From Clostridiales bacterium (GTDB lineage Bacteria > Bacillota > Clostridia > TANB77 > CAG-508): a stretch of DNA of 64,000 bases. This document shows, in pieces, positions 37,267 through 45,323 of the stretch. The stretch spans positions 1 to 64,000 of the forward strand of contig DXVF01000010.1 of NCBI GenBank assembly GCA_019417465.1, in the 5' to 3' direction. The notes under the pieces were generated by a model. That model did not search any database. It was not told the origin of the DNA and was given only the letters and a program-made list of their open reading frames with translations. Each line of letters starts with the position of its first letter. The stretch's first letter is position 1. The translations under genes were made by a program, and so were the position numbers.

Positions 37267-37874
37267 TACATATCTTTCATAAAATTTTTATCATTAATTA
37301 TTAATTCGATTGTTTCTTCTTGATTAATATTAGTAGTGTCAATAATTTTAGTATTAGGAAAAATTTCCAATACTATTTTTTTATAAATTTTTTCTCTTTT
37401 TTCAAATTTATCTACATCCATAATCAGTTTATCTGAACCAGTAACTTCATTACCTGATTTAGCTCTTTCATGAAATCTTTTTATTCTTTCTTCCATACCA
37501 ACAGTAATATAGAAAGAATCCATTTCCGGATAATTTTTTAATAGTTCTTTTAATATAGATATTTCTTCCTCATCTTCTTTATCGCCTTTTTCAATTTTAC
37601 CAGCTAAATATTTAATTATCCATAACGAATCTAATAAAATTAATCCATCTTCTTTATAATTTTCTATATCCTTTTGTATGTTTTCTTGAAGTAATGGTTT
37701 CCATTCTTCCGGAGATAACCATGTATCTTGTTTTCTCACATTTTCTATTAAGTCAATTGGAGTTAAAAATTTCTTTTTTATTTTAAAAGTATTTGGTATT
37801 TTTTTATTAATTCCATTAACAATAGTAGTTTTTCCCGAAAAATCCATTCCACTAAACAATTTAATTTTAGACAT
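37266..37874 (-). CDS. P-loop kinase, thymidylate-kinase-like
   Basis: A 202-residue protein starting KIKLFSGMDFSGKTTIVNGI (Walker A). LILLDSLWIIKYLAGK is a probable Walker B/lid-adjacent segment and RIKRFHERAKSGNEVT a possible lid. It belongs to the deoxynucleoside-kinase/thymidylate-kinase superfamily, with unknown substrate. It is the last gene of a minus-strand run and lies 20 bp after a second kinase of the same superfamily. Confidence 0.7.
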   Translation of the reverse strand: MSKIKLFSGMDFSGKTTIVNGINKKIPNTFKIKKKFLTPIDLIENVRKQDTWLSPEEWKPLLQENIQKDIENYKEDGLILLDSLWIIKYLAGKIEKGDKEDEEEISILKELLKNYPEMDSFYITVGMEERIKRFHERAKSGNEVTGSDKLIMDVDKFEKREKIYKKIVLEIFPNTKIIDTTNINQEETIELIINDKNFMKDM

Positions 37875-37894
37875 TTTTTCAATCCTTTACTTTC

Positions 37895-38518
37895 TTACTT
37901 TTTTATAAATTCTAATATTTTATTTATTCCTTGTTCTACTGATAAATCTGAAGATGTATCAATTATTATATTTTCTTTTGATTCATTTGCTTTACTTACA
38001 AGTTCATTATAAACAATCTTAAAAAATTCAGGATTATCTCTGTAAAAATCATGTACTGGCGATTCCTTACTTTGACTCATTCTTTCCTTTATAGTTTCAA
38101 ATGGTGGAATGCAAAATACACTTAATGATGGCTTAACCAATATATCATTTTCTACAAATGCTTTTGGTATATCATAAATGTTATAATCAGAGTTAATATA
38201 ATCACCGTATGCCTTTATATATGTTGTTATTGCATCAAAATATCTATCTTGTAATACAATTGTATTATCCTTTGTTAAATAAGGTTTAATAATATTTTTA
38301 GTATTTATTATTAAATCGGTAAAAAAATATGAAACAGTAATTGGCATATCTTTTTTGCCTAAATTCTCTTTAAATTTTTTACCTAAATCAGTATATGTCA
38401 TTGCACCATGATTATATACTGCCTCATATCCTAATTCATTTATTTTTTCAATTAATAGCTTGCATGTTGTTGTCTTTCCACTACAACATATTCCTTCAAA
38501 TACTATAAAATTATTCAT
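37895..38518 (-). CDS. Thymidylate-kinase-like protein
   Basis: A 207-residue protein with FIVFEGICCSGKTTTCKLL (Walker A) and IVLQDRYFDAITTYI carrying the DRY/DRF motif of thymidylate kinases, then a lid-like region RMSQSKESPVHDFYR. It is more tmk-like than its neighbour but has an atypical P-loop (CCSGKTT). It is part of the minus-strand run and starts nine bases after the CYTH gene. Confidence 0.75.
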   Translation of the reverse strand: MNNFIVFEGICCSGKTTTCKLLIEKINELGYEAVYNHGAMTYTDLGKKFKENLGKKDMPITVSYFFTDLIINTKNIIKPYLTKDNTIVLQDRYFDAITTYIKAYGDYINSDYNIYDIPKAFVENDILVKPSLSVFCIPPFETIKERMSQSKESPVHDFYRDNPEFFKIVYNELVSKANESKENIIIDTSSDLSVEQGINKILEFIKK

Positions 38519-38526
38519 TTTTACTC

Positions 38527-39186
38527 CTATCTGTTATTTAGAACAGTATATCCTCTAAAATATTTGCTGTCCTTTGTAAGTTCTATTGGAAGTTGTGCTT
38601 TTGAAATTAAGTTATTAACTTCTATCAAATGTCTATCATAATCATAATCAACATCTGTTGTATTTGGTTTTTTCCAATCTTCTATTTCAAGCATTTCTTC
38701 GTAAACTGAATTTGATTCATCTTTTTCAAAATATTTAACTTTATCATAAGAAACATATAAGCGATCTCCGTCTTTTTTTACTATACTTACCTCTCTTTTC
38801 ATATTTGCAAATAATTTTATGCTCAATTCGCCACTTACATTTATATTTAACTCTTTAATAAATTCATTTACATCTTTATACTGACCTCTTAATTTTGTTC
38901 CAAGTTCGAGTTTAGACACATAAGGCTTTTCAGGATTACATTTATTTGTCTTATACAAAAATCCCTTAAATTGTTCAGTAACCATATTACTACCTCTCAT
39001 GACATCTCCCCTATTTAATATAGTAAATTCATTATCATCATAGTAAGTTTCATGTTTTTCTTTTTCAAAACTTTCAACCAATTTATATCCATTTTCATAA
39101 AGAAATTCAAGAAACTGTTTTGAAGTATATTTTTCATTCTTCTTTATTAAATATTTAAGTTCTCTTTCATAATTTTCAAATTCCAT
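38527..39186 (-). CDS. CYTH-domain (triphosphate tunnel) protein
   Basis: A 219-residue protein. NYERELKYLIKKN is the ExExK-like start of a CYTH/triphosphate tunnel metalloenzyme, and SKLELGTKLRGQ, ANMKREVSIVKKDGDRLYVS and YEEMLEIEDW supply the alternating Lys/Arg/Glu strands expected for the tunnel. Family members hydrolyse or cyclise triphosphates (polyphosphate, ThTP, ATP). The product of this one is unknown. It sits between a methyltransferase and kinases. Confidence 0.75.
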   Translation of the reverse strand: MEFENYERELKYLIKKNEKYTSKQFLEFLYENGYKLVESFEKEKHETYYDDNEFTILNRGDVMRGSNMVTEQFKGFLYKTNKCNPEKPYVSKLELGTKLRGQYKDVNEFIKELNINVSGELSIKLFANMKREVSIVKKDGDRLYVSYDKVKYFEKDESNSVYEEMLEIEDWKKPNTTDVDYDYDRHLIEVNNLISKAQLPIELTKDSKYFRGYTVLNNR

Positions 39187-39207
39187 ATAAAATACCTCTT
39201 TTCAATC

Positions 39208-40002
39208 TTATTTAATACTTATAAATACTCCTGTTTCTCTTGGAATATTTATAGCACCATCTTTTTTTCTTATATCTTCAAAATAATTATATAAATTTGA
39301 TAAACTTTCATCTGAATAACCTGAAATAGATTTAGTTGACTTTAACCAATCTATCAAGTCTTGTGTATTAGTTATTGCAAGTATATTTTCATAATCAAAT
39401 CTTTGAACATTTTCAAAGTACTTGCCTAAAATTTCACAACCATTTTGAAGATTAAAAGGTAACTGTTCTGTAAATGCAGTAGATGTTGGCTCAAATTTTA
39501 CTATTGCATTATGTAGAAATGGTCTCATTCCTCCGTTACCATCTGTTGCAGAATAAAATACTCCATTATCTTTTAATACTCTTTTTACTTCTAATAATGC
39601 TTTATTTAAATCTGGTACATGAAATAACATATGGTTTGCAATTACAATATCAAATGTTTCATTTTCAAACGGAATATCTTGTATATCAATTTTTTTAATT
39701 GAAACATTCTTATTTTTTGAAAATTTTTCTTTAACTAAATCTAACATACCTTCTGAAAAATCTGATAATACTAAACTACAACCATTTGGCAAAGTTTCAA
39801 TTTTTCCTTCCCAGTGACTTCCGTTTCCACATCCTAATTCTAAGATTTTCATATTTTCTTTAAAAACATATTTATCAAATAGCCAATCTGCAAATTTGTA
39901 CTTATTAGTTGTGTATTTTTTATAAAAATTAATTCTCATAGCTAAATTTTTATCATTTGAAAATTGATTTTTAACATTTTTAGTTACATTCATAATAGCC
40001 AT
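39208..40002 (-). CDS. SAM-dependent methyltransferase, class I
   Basis: A 264-residue methyltransferase. ILELGCGNGSHWEGKI is motif I (SAM binding), LVLSDFSEGMLDLVK holds the acidic residue at the end of strand 2, and FDIVIANHMLFHVPDLNKAL with VKRVLKDNGVFY follow, typical of the UbiE/BioC-like (Methyltransf_11) group. The acceptor is unknown. GGAGG precedes the ATG. It follows the B12-type radical SAM gene by about 100 bp. Confidence 0.88.
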   Translation of the reverse strand: MAIMNVTKNVKNQFSNDKNLAMRINFYKKYTTNKYKFADWLFDKYVFKENMKILELGCGNGSHWEGKIETLPNGCSLVLSDFSEGMLDLVKEKFSKNKNVSIKKIDIQDIPFENETFDIVIANHMLFHVPDLNKALLEVKRVLKDNGVFYSATDGNGGMRPFLHNAIVKFEPTSTAFTEQLPFNLQNGCEILGKYFENVQRFDYENILAITNTQDLIDWLKSTKSISGYSDESLSNLYNYFEDIRKKDGAINIPRETGVFISIK

Positions 40003-40098
40003 ATATATTTACCTCCATTCTATATATAAAAAATAATTTATAATATTACTTTTATTATATAATTAAATTATAAAAAATTAAAGAATCTTTTAATTTTG

Positions 40099-41886
40099 CT
40101 ATCTTATAAATGGATTTTCTTTACCATCATAATTTAAATCATATTTTTCACACAATGCTTGTCCACTTCTATTTATTGAACTATAAAAATCAGAGTTGCT
40201 TCTAATTTGAGCCAAAACTTTTTCATTAAGTTCTTCTTCTGTAATCCCTCTTTCTACATTATCTAAAACCATTTTCATAAAGTCTAAATCTTTTAATTTT
40301 AATTGATAGTATAAATTATAAAATGATTTTTCTCCAGTTGAATCAATAGCTTTGGGAGATGAAATAGGATCAATAATCATATCATATAACTTCATGTGTG
40401 ATTTATGCCATTTTTTCAAGGCATTGTAAGTCAATTTTACCTTTGGATCTACAATTTCATATTTATTGTTATCATATAAATCATTTTTTACAATCTTATC
40501 TTCTTTCTTTAGTTTTTCTGTATATAATGTTCCATCAGCTGCAAACATTTCCGAAAAAATTCCTTTTGTAATAATCCAATCATACTCTCTTAAAAAATCA
40601 TAATTTTCTTTAAGTTCTTCAAATGTTGTATTATCATCGAATAATATATAACCTGCTTGAACATATATTCCATATTTTTTCAAAATATCTAATGCCTTTT
40701 TATTTGCAGCTAGATTAGCACTTTTATTCATTCTTTTTAGTGCTGTATCAGAACCATTTTCAATCCCACAAGCAAATGAATGAAATCCTGCCTCTTTTAA
40801 ATATTTTATTTTACCATCTTCAACTTGGTCAGCTTTTAAAGAGCCTCTTAATGAAACATCAATACCTCTTGCATTTATTTTTTCACTAAACTCTTTTGCC
40901 CATTGTTCATCTCTATCATGTTCTAAAAAACTATCATCTATAACTTTAATATATTTAACTCCCATATTTTGAAGTTGTTCTAATTCATCTATAATATTAT
41001 CAATACTTCTACCTCTCCATTTACTTCCATTGGATAATTTATTAAAAGCGTTAACTGAACAAAATAGACAATTTCCCGTACAACCTCTTGCAGTTAAAAT
41101 GTTTACCGTAGATTTTCTGTCTTTTGCCATTTTCATAGTATCTCTTGCCGGAAATGGTATGACATCCAAATCAGATATTAAATCTCTTTTTTCAGTTCTT
41201 ACTATTTCTCCATCTTTTTCAAAAACAATACCTTTTATATCTTCAATATTTCTTTCCGAATTTCCAGTAAAATAATCAGATACTTCGACAATTGATTCTT
41301 CTCCCTCTCCAATCATTGCTATATCAAACACACCATCTTTTACAAATTTTTGTGGATTAAACGACGGTCCAAAACCGCCACACATTAATTTAACTTCTGG
41401 TCTAGATTTTCTTATTCTTTTGGCTAATTCTATTGATTTATCATTGTTTGACATATAGCATGAAACTCCAACAATAGATGCATCTTTATCAGACAAAATT
41501 CTTCTCAATACTTCTTCATCGCTTAAGCCTCCAAGCCATCCATCAATTATTTCAACATTATATCCACTCTTTCTTAAAACTGCAGTTAAATATGATAATC
41601 CTAAATTTTCTTCGGAAGTTCTATGTGTATCTGGTGACAAAGTTGTTAAAATAATTTTATCTTTTCTTTTTTCCAAAATATTTTGAAGGTATTCTTTATA
41701 TTCTTGAATATTGTTATCATCATTTCCTTCAATATTGATAATTCCCTTTGATTTATCTATAATAATACATCTTCCATATTGTGTTGTAAAAAGGAAATCA
41801 TTATCTTCATAATTCAATCTACACATATTTTTTACTTTTTCATTAGTAAGAGTCATATTTTTTCTAACAACTATTTCTGATTTCAT
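40099..41886 (-). CDS. B12-binding-domain radical SAM protein
   Basis: A 595-residue enzyme. Residues ~85-200 look like the cobalamin-binding Rossmann fold (LSYLTAVLRKSGYNVEIIDG and GVSCYMSNNDKSIELAKRIR), though the DxHxxG cobalamin-ligand motif is not evident. The radical SAM motif is ARGCTGNCLFCSV (CxxxCxxC, about residue 270), with the barrel through CGIENGSDTALKRM. Such enzymes perform radical methylations or rearrangements. In the left island a related radical SAM gene is truncated. The substrate is unknown. Confidence 0.88.
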   Translation of the reverse strand: MKSEIVVRKNMTLTNEKVKNMCRLNYEDNDFLFTTQYGRCIIIDKSKGIINIEGNDDNNIQEYKEYLQNILEKRKDKIILTTLSPDTHRTSEENLGLSYLTAVLRKSGYNVEIIDGWLGGLSDEEVLRRILSDKDASIVGVSCYMSNNDKSIELAKRIRKSRPEVKLMCGGFGPSFNPQKFVKDGVFDIAMIGEGEESIVEVSDYFTGNSERNIEDIKGIVFEKDGEIVRTEKRDLISDLDVIPFPARDTMKMAKDRKSTVNILTARGCTGNCLFCSVNAFNKLSNGSKWRGRSIDNIIDELEQLQNMGVKYIKVIDDSFLEHDRDEQWAKEFSEKINARGIDVSLRGSLKADQVEDGKIKYLKEAGFHSFACGIENGSDTALKRMNKSANLAANKKALDILKKYGIYVQAGYILFDDNTTFEELKENYDFLREYDWIITKGIFSEMFAADGTLYTEKLKKEDKIVKNDLYDNNKYEIVDPKVKLTYNALKKWHKSHMKLYDMIIDPISSPKAIDSTGEKSFYNLYYQLKLKDLDFMKMVLDNVERGITEEELNEKVLAQIRSNSDFYSSINRSGQALCEKYDLNYDGKENPFIR

Positions 41887-41898
41887 ATTAACTCTCCT

Positions 41899-43011
41899 TT
41901 ATTTTTTTGGTTTTCCTATCCATGTGCATAAATAATTTTCATGTACTAATTTTTTGTTGCTTTTTTTATAATTAATATTATTCTCTATATCAATATCTTT
42001 AAAGCAAAATGGATCTCTAGCAAACAAATCTTTTTTTCCTGTTTCACATTTTTGGTATGTATATGCCATAGCAAAACATCCACCTCTACATATGTCAGCT
42101 TTATCACAGTCTTTACAACCTTCAATATTTTTATAATTATCTTTTCTTGTTTTAAATGCTTTAAATTGCTCTGAATTTATAATATCAAATATATCATCTT
42201 TTAATAAATCTCCAACTCTATAATCATGCATATATACACATGGAGATACAGGTATTTTACCATCTGGAGTTATAGAATTTATTCTCATTGAATAGATTCC
42301 ACAAGCACATCCTTTAACTTTATTATTTTGTGTTAACCCTAATAAGGTTGGTTCACTTAATTCAACAGTATCGCATTTTTTAAATAAATATTTATAATTT
42401 TCCAACACCTGTTCTTTTGAAGGTACAAGTTTAAAATGTTGTGGTTGTATTGGTTTAAGTAGATTAAATCTTATATTTGAATCATATTTTTTTGCAATTT
42501 CTAATAATGCATCAATTCTGTCTTTTGTAAAATTCCAGTTCATTGCACACATTATAATTCCTGATTCAATATTATATTCTTTGCAAATTTCTAAAGCTTG
42601 AATAGCGTATTTATAAACATCTCCACCTCTATTTTCATTATGTTCATTTTCAAAAGGCGAATCCAAACTAATATCTACATCATTTAATAATTCTAAACAT
42701 TCAGGATAAGTATTTTTTAATGCAATAAGACTTATTCCAGCAGTTGTTATACCTACCTTTATATTTCTTTTATTCAGCTCTTTTAATATATATGGTAACA
42801 TACTGTTTTTAACATCTAAACCATTTGTAAAAATTGGTTCATTACCACCTAAATTAACTGTTTCTACATTTAATTTTTCAATTTGTTCTATAACTTTATC
42901 AACTATTTCTTTTGTTAAATTTTGCCCTTTCTGTCTAACTGAAAAAGAATAGCAATGTTTACATTTACAAGGACAGTCATTTCCCAATGTCCACCCTATA
43001 TTTTTTATCAT
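41899..43011 (-). CDS. Radical SAM/SPASM protein
   Basis: A 370-residue enzyme with the N-terminal radical SAM motif CPCKCKHCYSF (CxxxCxxC), then VNLGGNEPIF and DISLDSPFENEHNENRGG. The C-terminal cysteine-rich segment GCKDCDKADICRGGCFAMA and CETG fits SPASM/twitch auxiliary cluster binding. The family often modifies peptides or other enzymes. I found no small Cys-rich precursor peptide next to it. GGAGG precedes the start, and the B12-type radical SAM gene follows after 12 bp. Confidence 0.88.
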   Translation of the reverse strand: MIKNIGWTLGNDCPCKCKHCYSFSVRQKGQNLTKEIVDKVIEQIEKLNVETVNLGGNEPIFTNGLDVKNSMLPYILKELNKRNIKVGITTAGISLIALKNTYPECLELLNDVDISLDSPFENEHNENRGGDVYKYAIQALEICKEYNIESGIIMCAMNWNFTKDRIDALLEIAKKYDSNIRFNLLKPIQPQHFKLVPSKEQVLENYKYLFKKCDTVELSEPTLLGLTQNNKVKGCACGIYSMRINSITPDGKIPVSPCVYMHDYRVGDLLKDDIFDIINSEQFKAFKTRKDNYKNIEGCKDCDKADICRGGCFAMAYTYQKCETGKKDLFARDPFCFKDIDIENNINYKKSNKKLVHENYLCTWIGKPKK

Positions 43012-43127
43012 AAAAAAACCCCTCCATTTACAACAAAATTATACCATTTTATGTAAATTATGTCAAATAAAATTTATAATTAACTCTTGAAATTTCTCTA
43101 CATATATATAATTACATCAATTTTAAA

Positions 43128-43172
43128 CAAAAACCATAAAACGAACTTATAATAAAATCCATTTTATGGCTT
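43128..43172 (-). terminator. Terminator after the histidine phosphatase gene
   Basis: CCATAAAA and TTTTATGG pair across a ~20-base loop on the minus strand, followed by TTTTTGTTT, just downstream of the phosphatase stop. Confidence 0.75.
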
Positions 43173-43176
43173 TCAA

Positions 43177-43806
43177 TTAATCTATTTGTTCTAAATTAAT
43201 CAATTCATTTTTTCTAAAGGTTAATTTTAATAAACAGGGTGATTTTATGTTTAATATTGTTTTTTCGTTATAGACAAGTTTAACATTTTCATTTACTGTA
43301 CACCAATTTAATAAAAAAAACTTTATTGAACCTCCATGACTAATTACTGCAATTCTTTTCCCTTCATATTCTTTAAGTATCTTGTCAAAAAATTTATTCA
43401 TTCTTTCTCTAGTTTGCTCTGCACTTTCTCCATCAGATGTTCTAAATGTTCTATCTAAAAGTTGCTCTTGTGAAGGATCTCTTGTAGTTTTATCCTTCAT
43501 AAATTCTCCTAATTCTTTTAAATTTCCTAATTTTCTTTCGCTTAAATTATTGTCTAAATTAAAAGGTAAATCATTTACATTTGCAATATATTTTGCTGTT
43601 GCTTTAGCTCTAGTATAACTACTTGACCATATTACATCTAGATTTTGTAATTCTTCATTCTCACTTAATCTTTTGGCTTGTTCTTCCCCTTCAACAGATA
43701 ATATCTCTTTTTCATTAATCAATTGTGAATCTTCACTTGTATTTCTTATTCCATTTTCGTCAACAGTTTCTGCATGTCTTACTAAATATATTATTGTTTC
43801 TCTCAT
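43177..43806 (-). CDS. Histidine phosphatase (phosphoglycerate-mutase-like)
   Basis: A 209-residue protein with IIYLVRHAETVDENG (catalytic RH), WSSSYTRAKATAKYIA, NLSERKLGNLKE and AVISHGGSIKFFLL (second His). It is the second histidine phosphatase of the window; both sit with radical SAM and P-loop kinase genes. The ATG at 43806 behind GGAGG is preferred over a TTG nine bases earlier. A terminator follows. Confidence 0.9.
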   Translation of the reverse strand: MRETIIYLVRHAETVDENGIRNTSEDSQLINEKEILSVEGEEQAKRLSENEELQNLDVIWSSSYTRAKATAKYIANVNDLPFNLDNNLSERKLGNLKELGEFMKDKTTRDPSQEQLLDRTFRTSDGESAEQTRERMNKFFDKILKEYEGKRIAVISHGGSIKFFLLNWCTVNENVKLVYNEKTILNIKSPCLLKLTFRKNELINLEQID

Positions 43807-43896
43807 TTTATTCAAGCCTCCTTTTTGTTTTTTATTATAACAATATAATAAATATATTACAATCTTTTTTATTAAAATTTCTCTTCTTACGAAATT

Positions 43897-45149
43897 TTAA
43901 TAATTTATAACTTCATATATAATATCTGTTTGTATTATTTTTTCCAATATATTATTTGCCTCTTTTCTTGTCTTCTCCGAACTTGTTATATAATAATTTT
44001 CAGTAGTTTCGATTCTACTATGTCCTAAAATGTCTGCTACATCTTTAATTTCTACTCCTTTTCTTAAAATTTGAGTAGCATAGCTTCCTCTCAAATCATA
44101 AAATCTACAATTTTTTATTCCAAGTTCATTATGAATTATTTTAAACGGATACTTTATAATATCTGTTCCTACGTATAATCCATTATTTTTGGTAAATACC
44201 ATCTCTACGCTGTTTAAGTTCTTATGTTTACTTTCAATTATTTTATATTCATTTACTTTTCCATATTTATTCTTAATAGGATCTAATTCATATCTTTTAT
44301 ACTGCTTACCATATTTCTTCTTTAATAATTTTTGTCTTTCTTTATACTTAACTAATATTTTATATAAGGTATCACATATAAAAACCTCTCTACAACTTCC
44401 ATTCGTTTTAGCTGTTCCTAAAAACCATCTTCCTTTATCATCTTTTATTTTGGAATATGCAGTTTTATTTATTTTTATAATTTTGTTTTCCAAATCAATA
44501 TCATTCCAGGTTAATGCAAACACTTCTCCTGTCCTCATTCCTGTGTAACAAGCTGTTAAAAAAGCACATATAAATGTATTATTATTCTTAAATCTTAATA
44601 AAATTTTATCAATTTTTTCTTGCGAATAAATATGTTTTATACCGTTTTTTTTGTTTCAAATGAAAAAACTTTAGGAATTTGTAAATCAACTGCTGGATTA
44701 TATTTCAAAAATCCAAAATGATTTGTTGCATCTCTAAAAGAACTTTTTATTACTTTTTGATAATTTCTTACTCCTTCTTTTGTTTTACATTTTTGAGCAA
44801 TTTTCAATAATGTTTGATTTAACAAAAAAGGTGTTATATAACTCAATTTGTATTTTCCTATTTCTTCTTTTAATACTTTAAATGTTTCCTTATATCTCTT
44901 TGCCGTCGAATATTTATAATTGATTTCAAAATATTCTTTCATCCAATAATCTAAATAGTCTGCATAGGACATTTGTGAATTTTGAATATTGCCACCGTTT
45001 ATATATTCATCATATGCTTTCATTCCTGCCATTAAAGCTTCATTTTTTGTTTTAAATCCTGATTTACTAATATATTTTCTTTTTCCATCAACTTTTGCTA
45101 TCTCAAATTGATACTGATATACTTTACCACGTTTTCTAATATTTACCAT
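43897..45149 (-). pseudogene. Tyrosine integrase, frameshifted at an A8 run
   Basis: The N-terminal part (from 45149) has an arm-type DNA-binding start, VNIRKRGKVYQYQFEIAKVD, and a core-binding domain. The C-terminal part has TACYTGMRTGEVFALTW (catalytic Arg), YDLRGSYATQILRKG, ADILGHSRIETTENYY (His and the Tyr nucleophile); the first box His is Tyr here. The frame breaks at 44640-44655, where ACA AAA AAA ACG GTA TAA ends the first ORF and the -1 frame (AAC GGT ATA AAA CAT) continues. It could be homopolymer slippage, a true -1 shift at A-AAA-AAA, or decay. A CGG is here but not in frame. It probably served the 33-45 kb island. Confidence 0.75.
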
Positions 45150-45183
45150 TTTTTACCTCCATTCTTCTATATTTTTGCACATT

Positions 45184-45226
45184 AAAAAAGGAATGTCAAC
45201 ACATCTTGTATGTCTACATTCCTTTA
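45184..45226. terminator. Hairpin between secA and the integrase
   Basis: AAAGGAATGT and ACATTCCTTT pair across a ~20-base loop, with A- and T-rich flanks. It could terminate secA transcription on the minus strand. Confidence 0.65.
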
Positions 45227-45323
45227 TTTTCAATACTTTTTGTTCGCAAATTTATATTTTTGCTGACAAAACGAACTTATTTTGCCAATTTATAGTTTCT
45301 AAAAATCTTGTGTAAGCCACTGT

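Noticed and set aside
37266..38518. Calling either thymidylate-kinase-like gene the housekeeping tmk
   Set aside because: Both have atypical P-loops and sit in an accessory run, so substrate identity cannot be claimed.
44640..44655. Counting the integrase break as another CGG shift
   Set aside because: CGG is present but not in the reading frame. The correct join is a -1 step in the A8 run, so it does not support the CGG rule.
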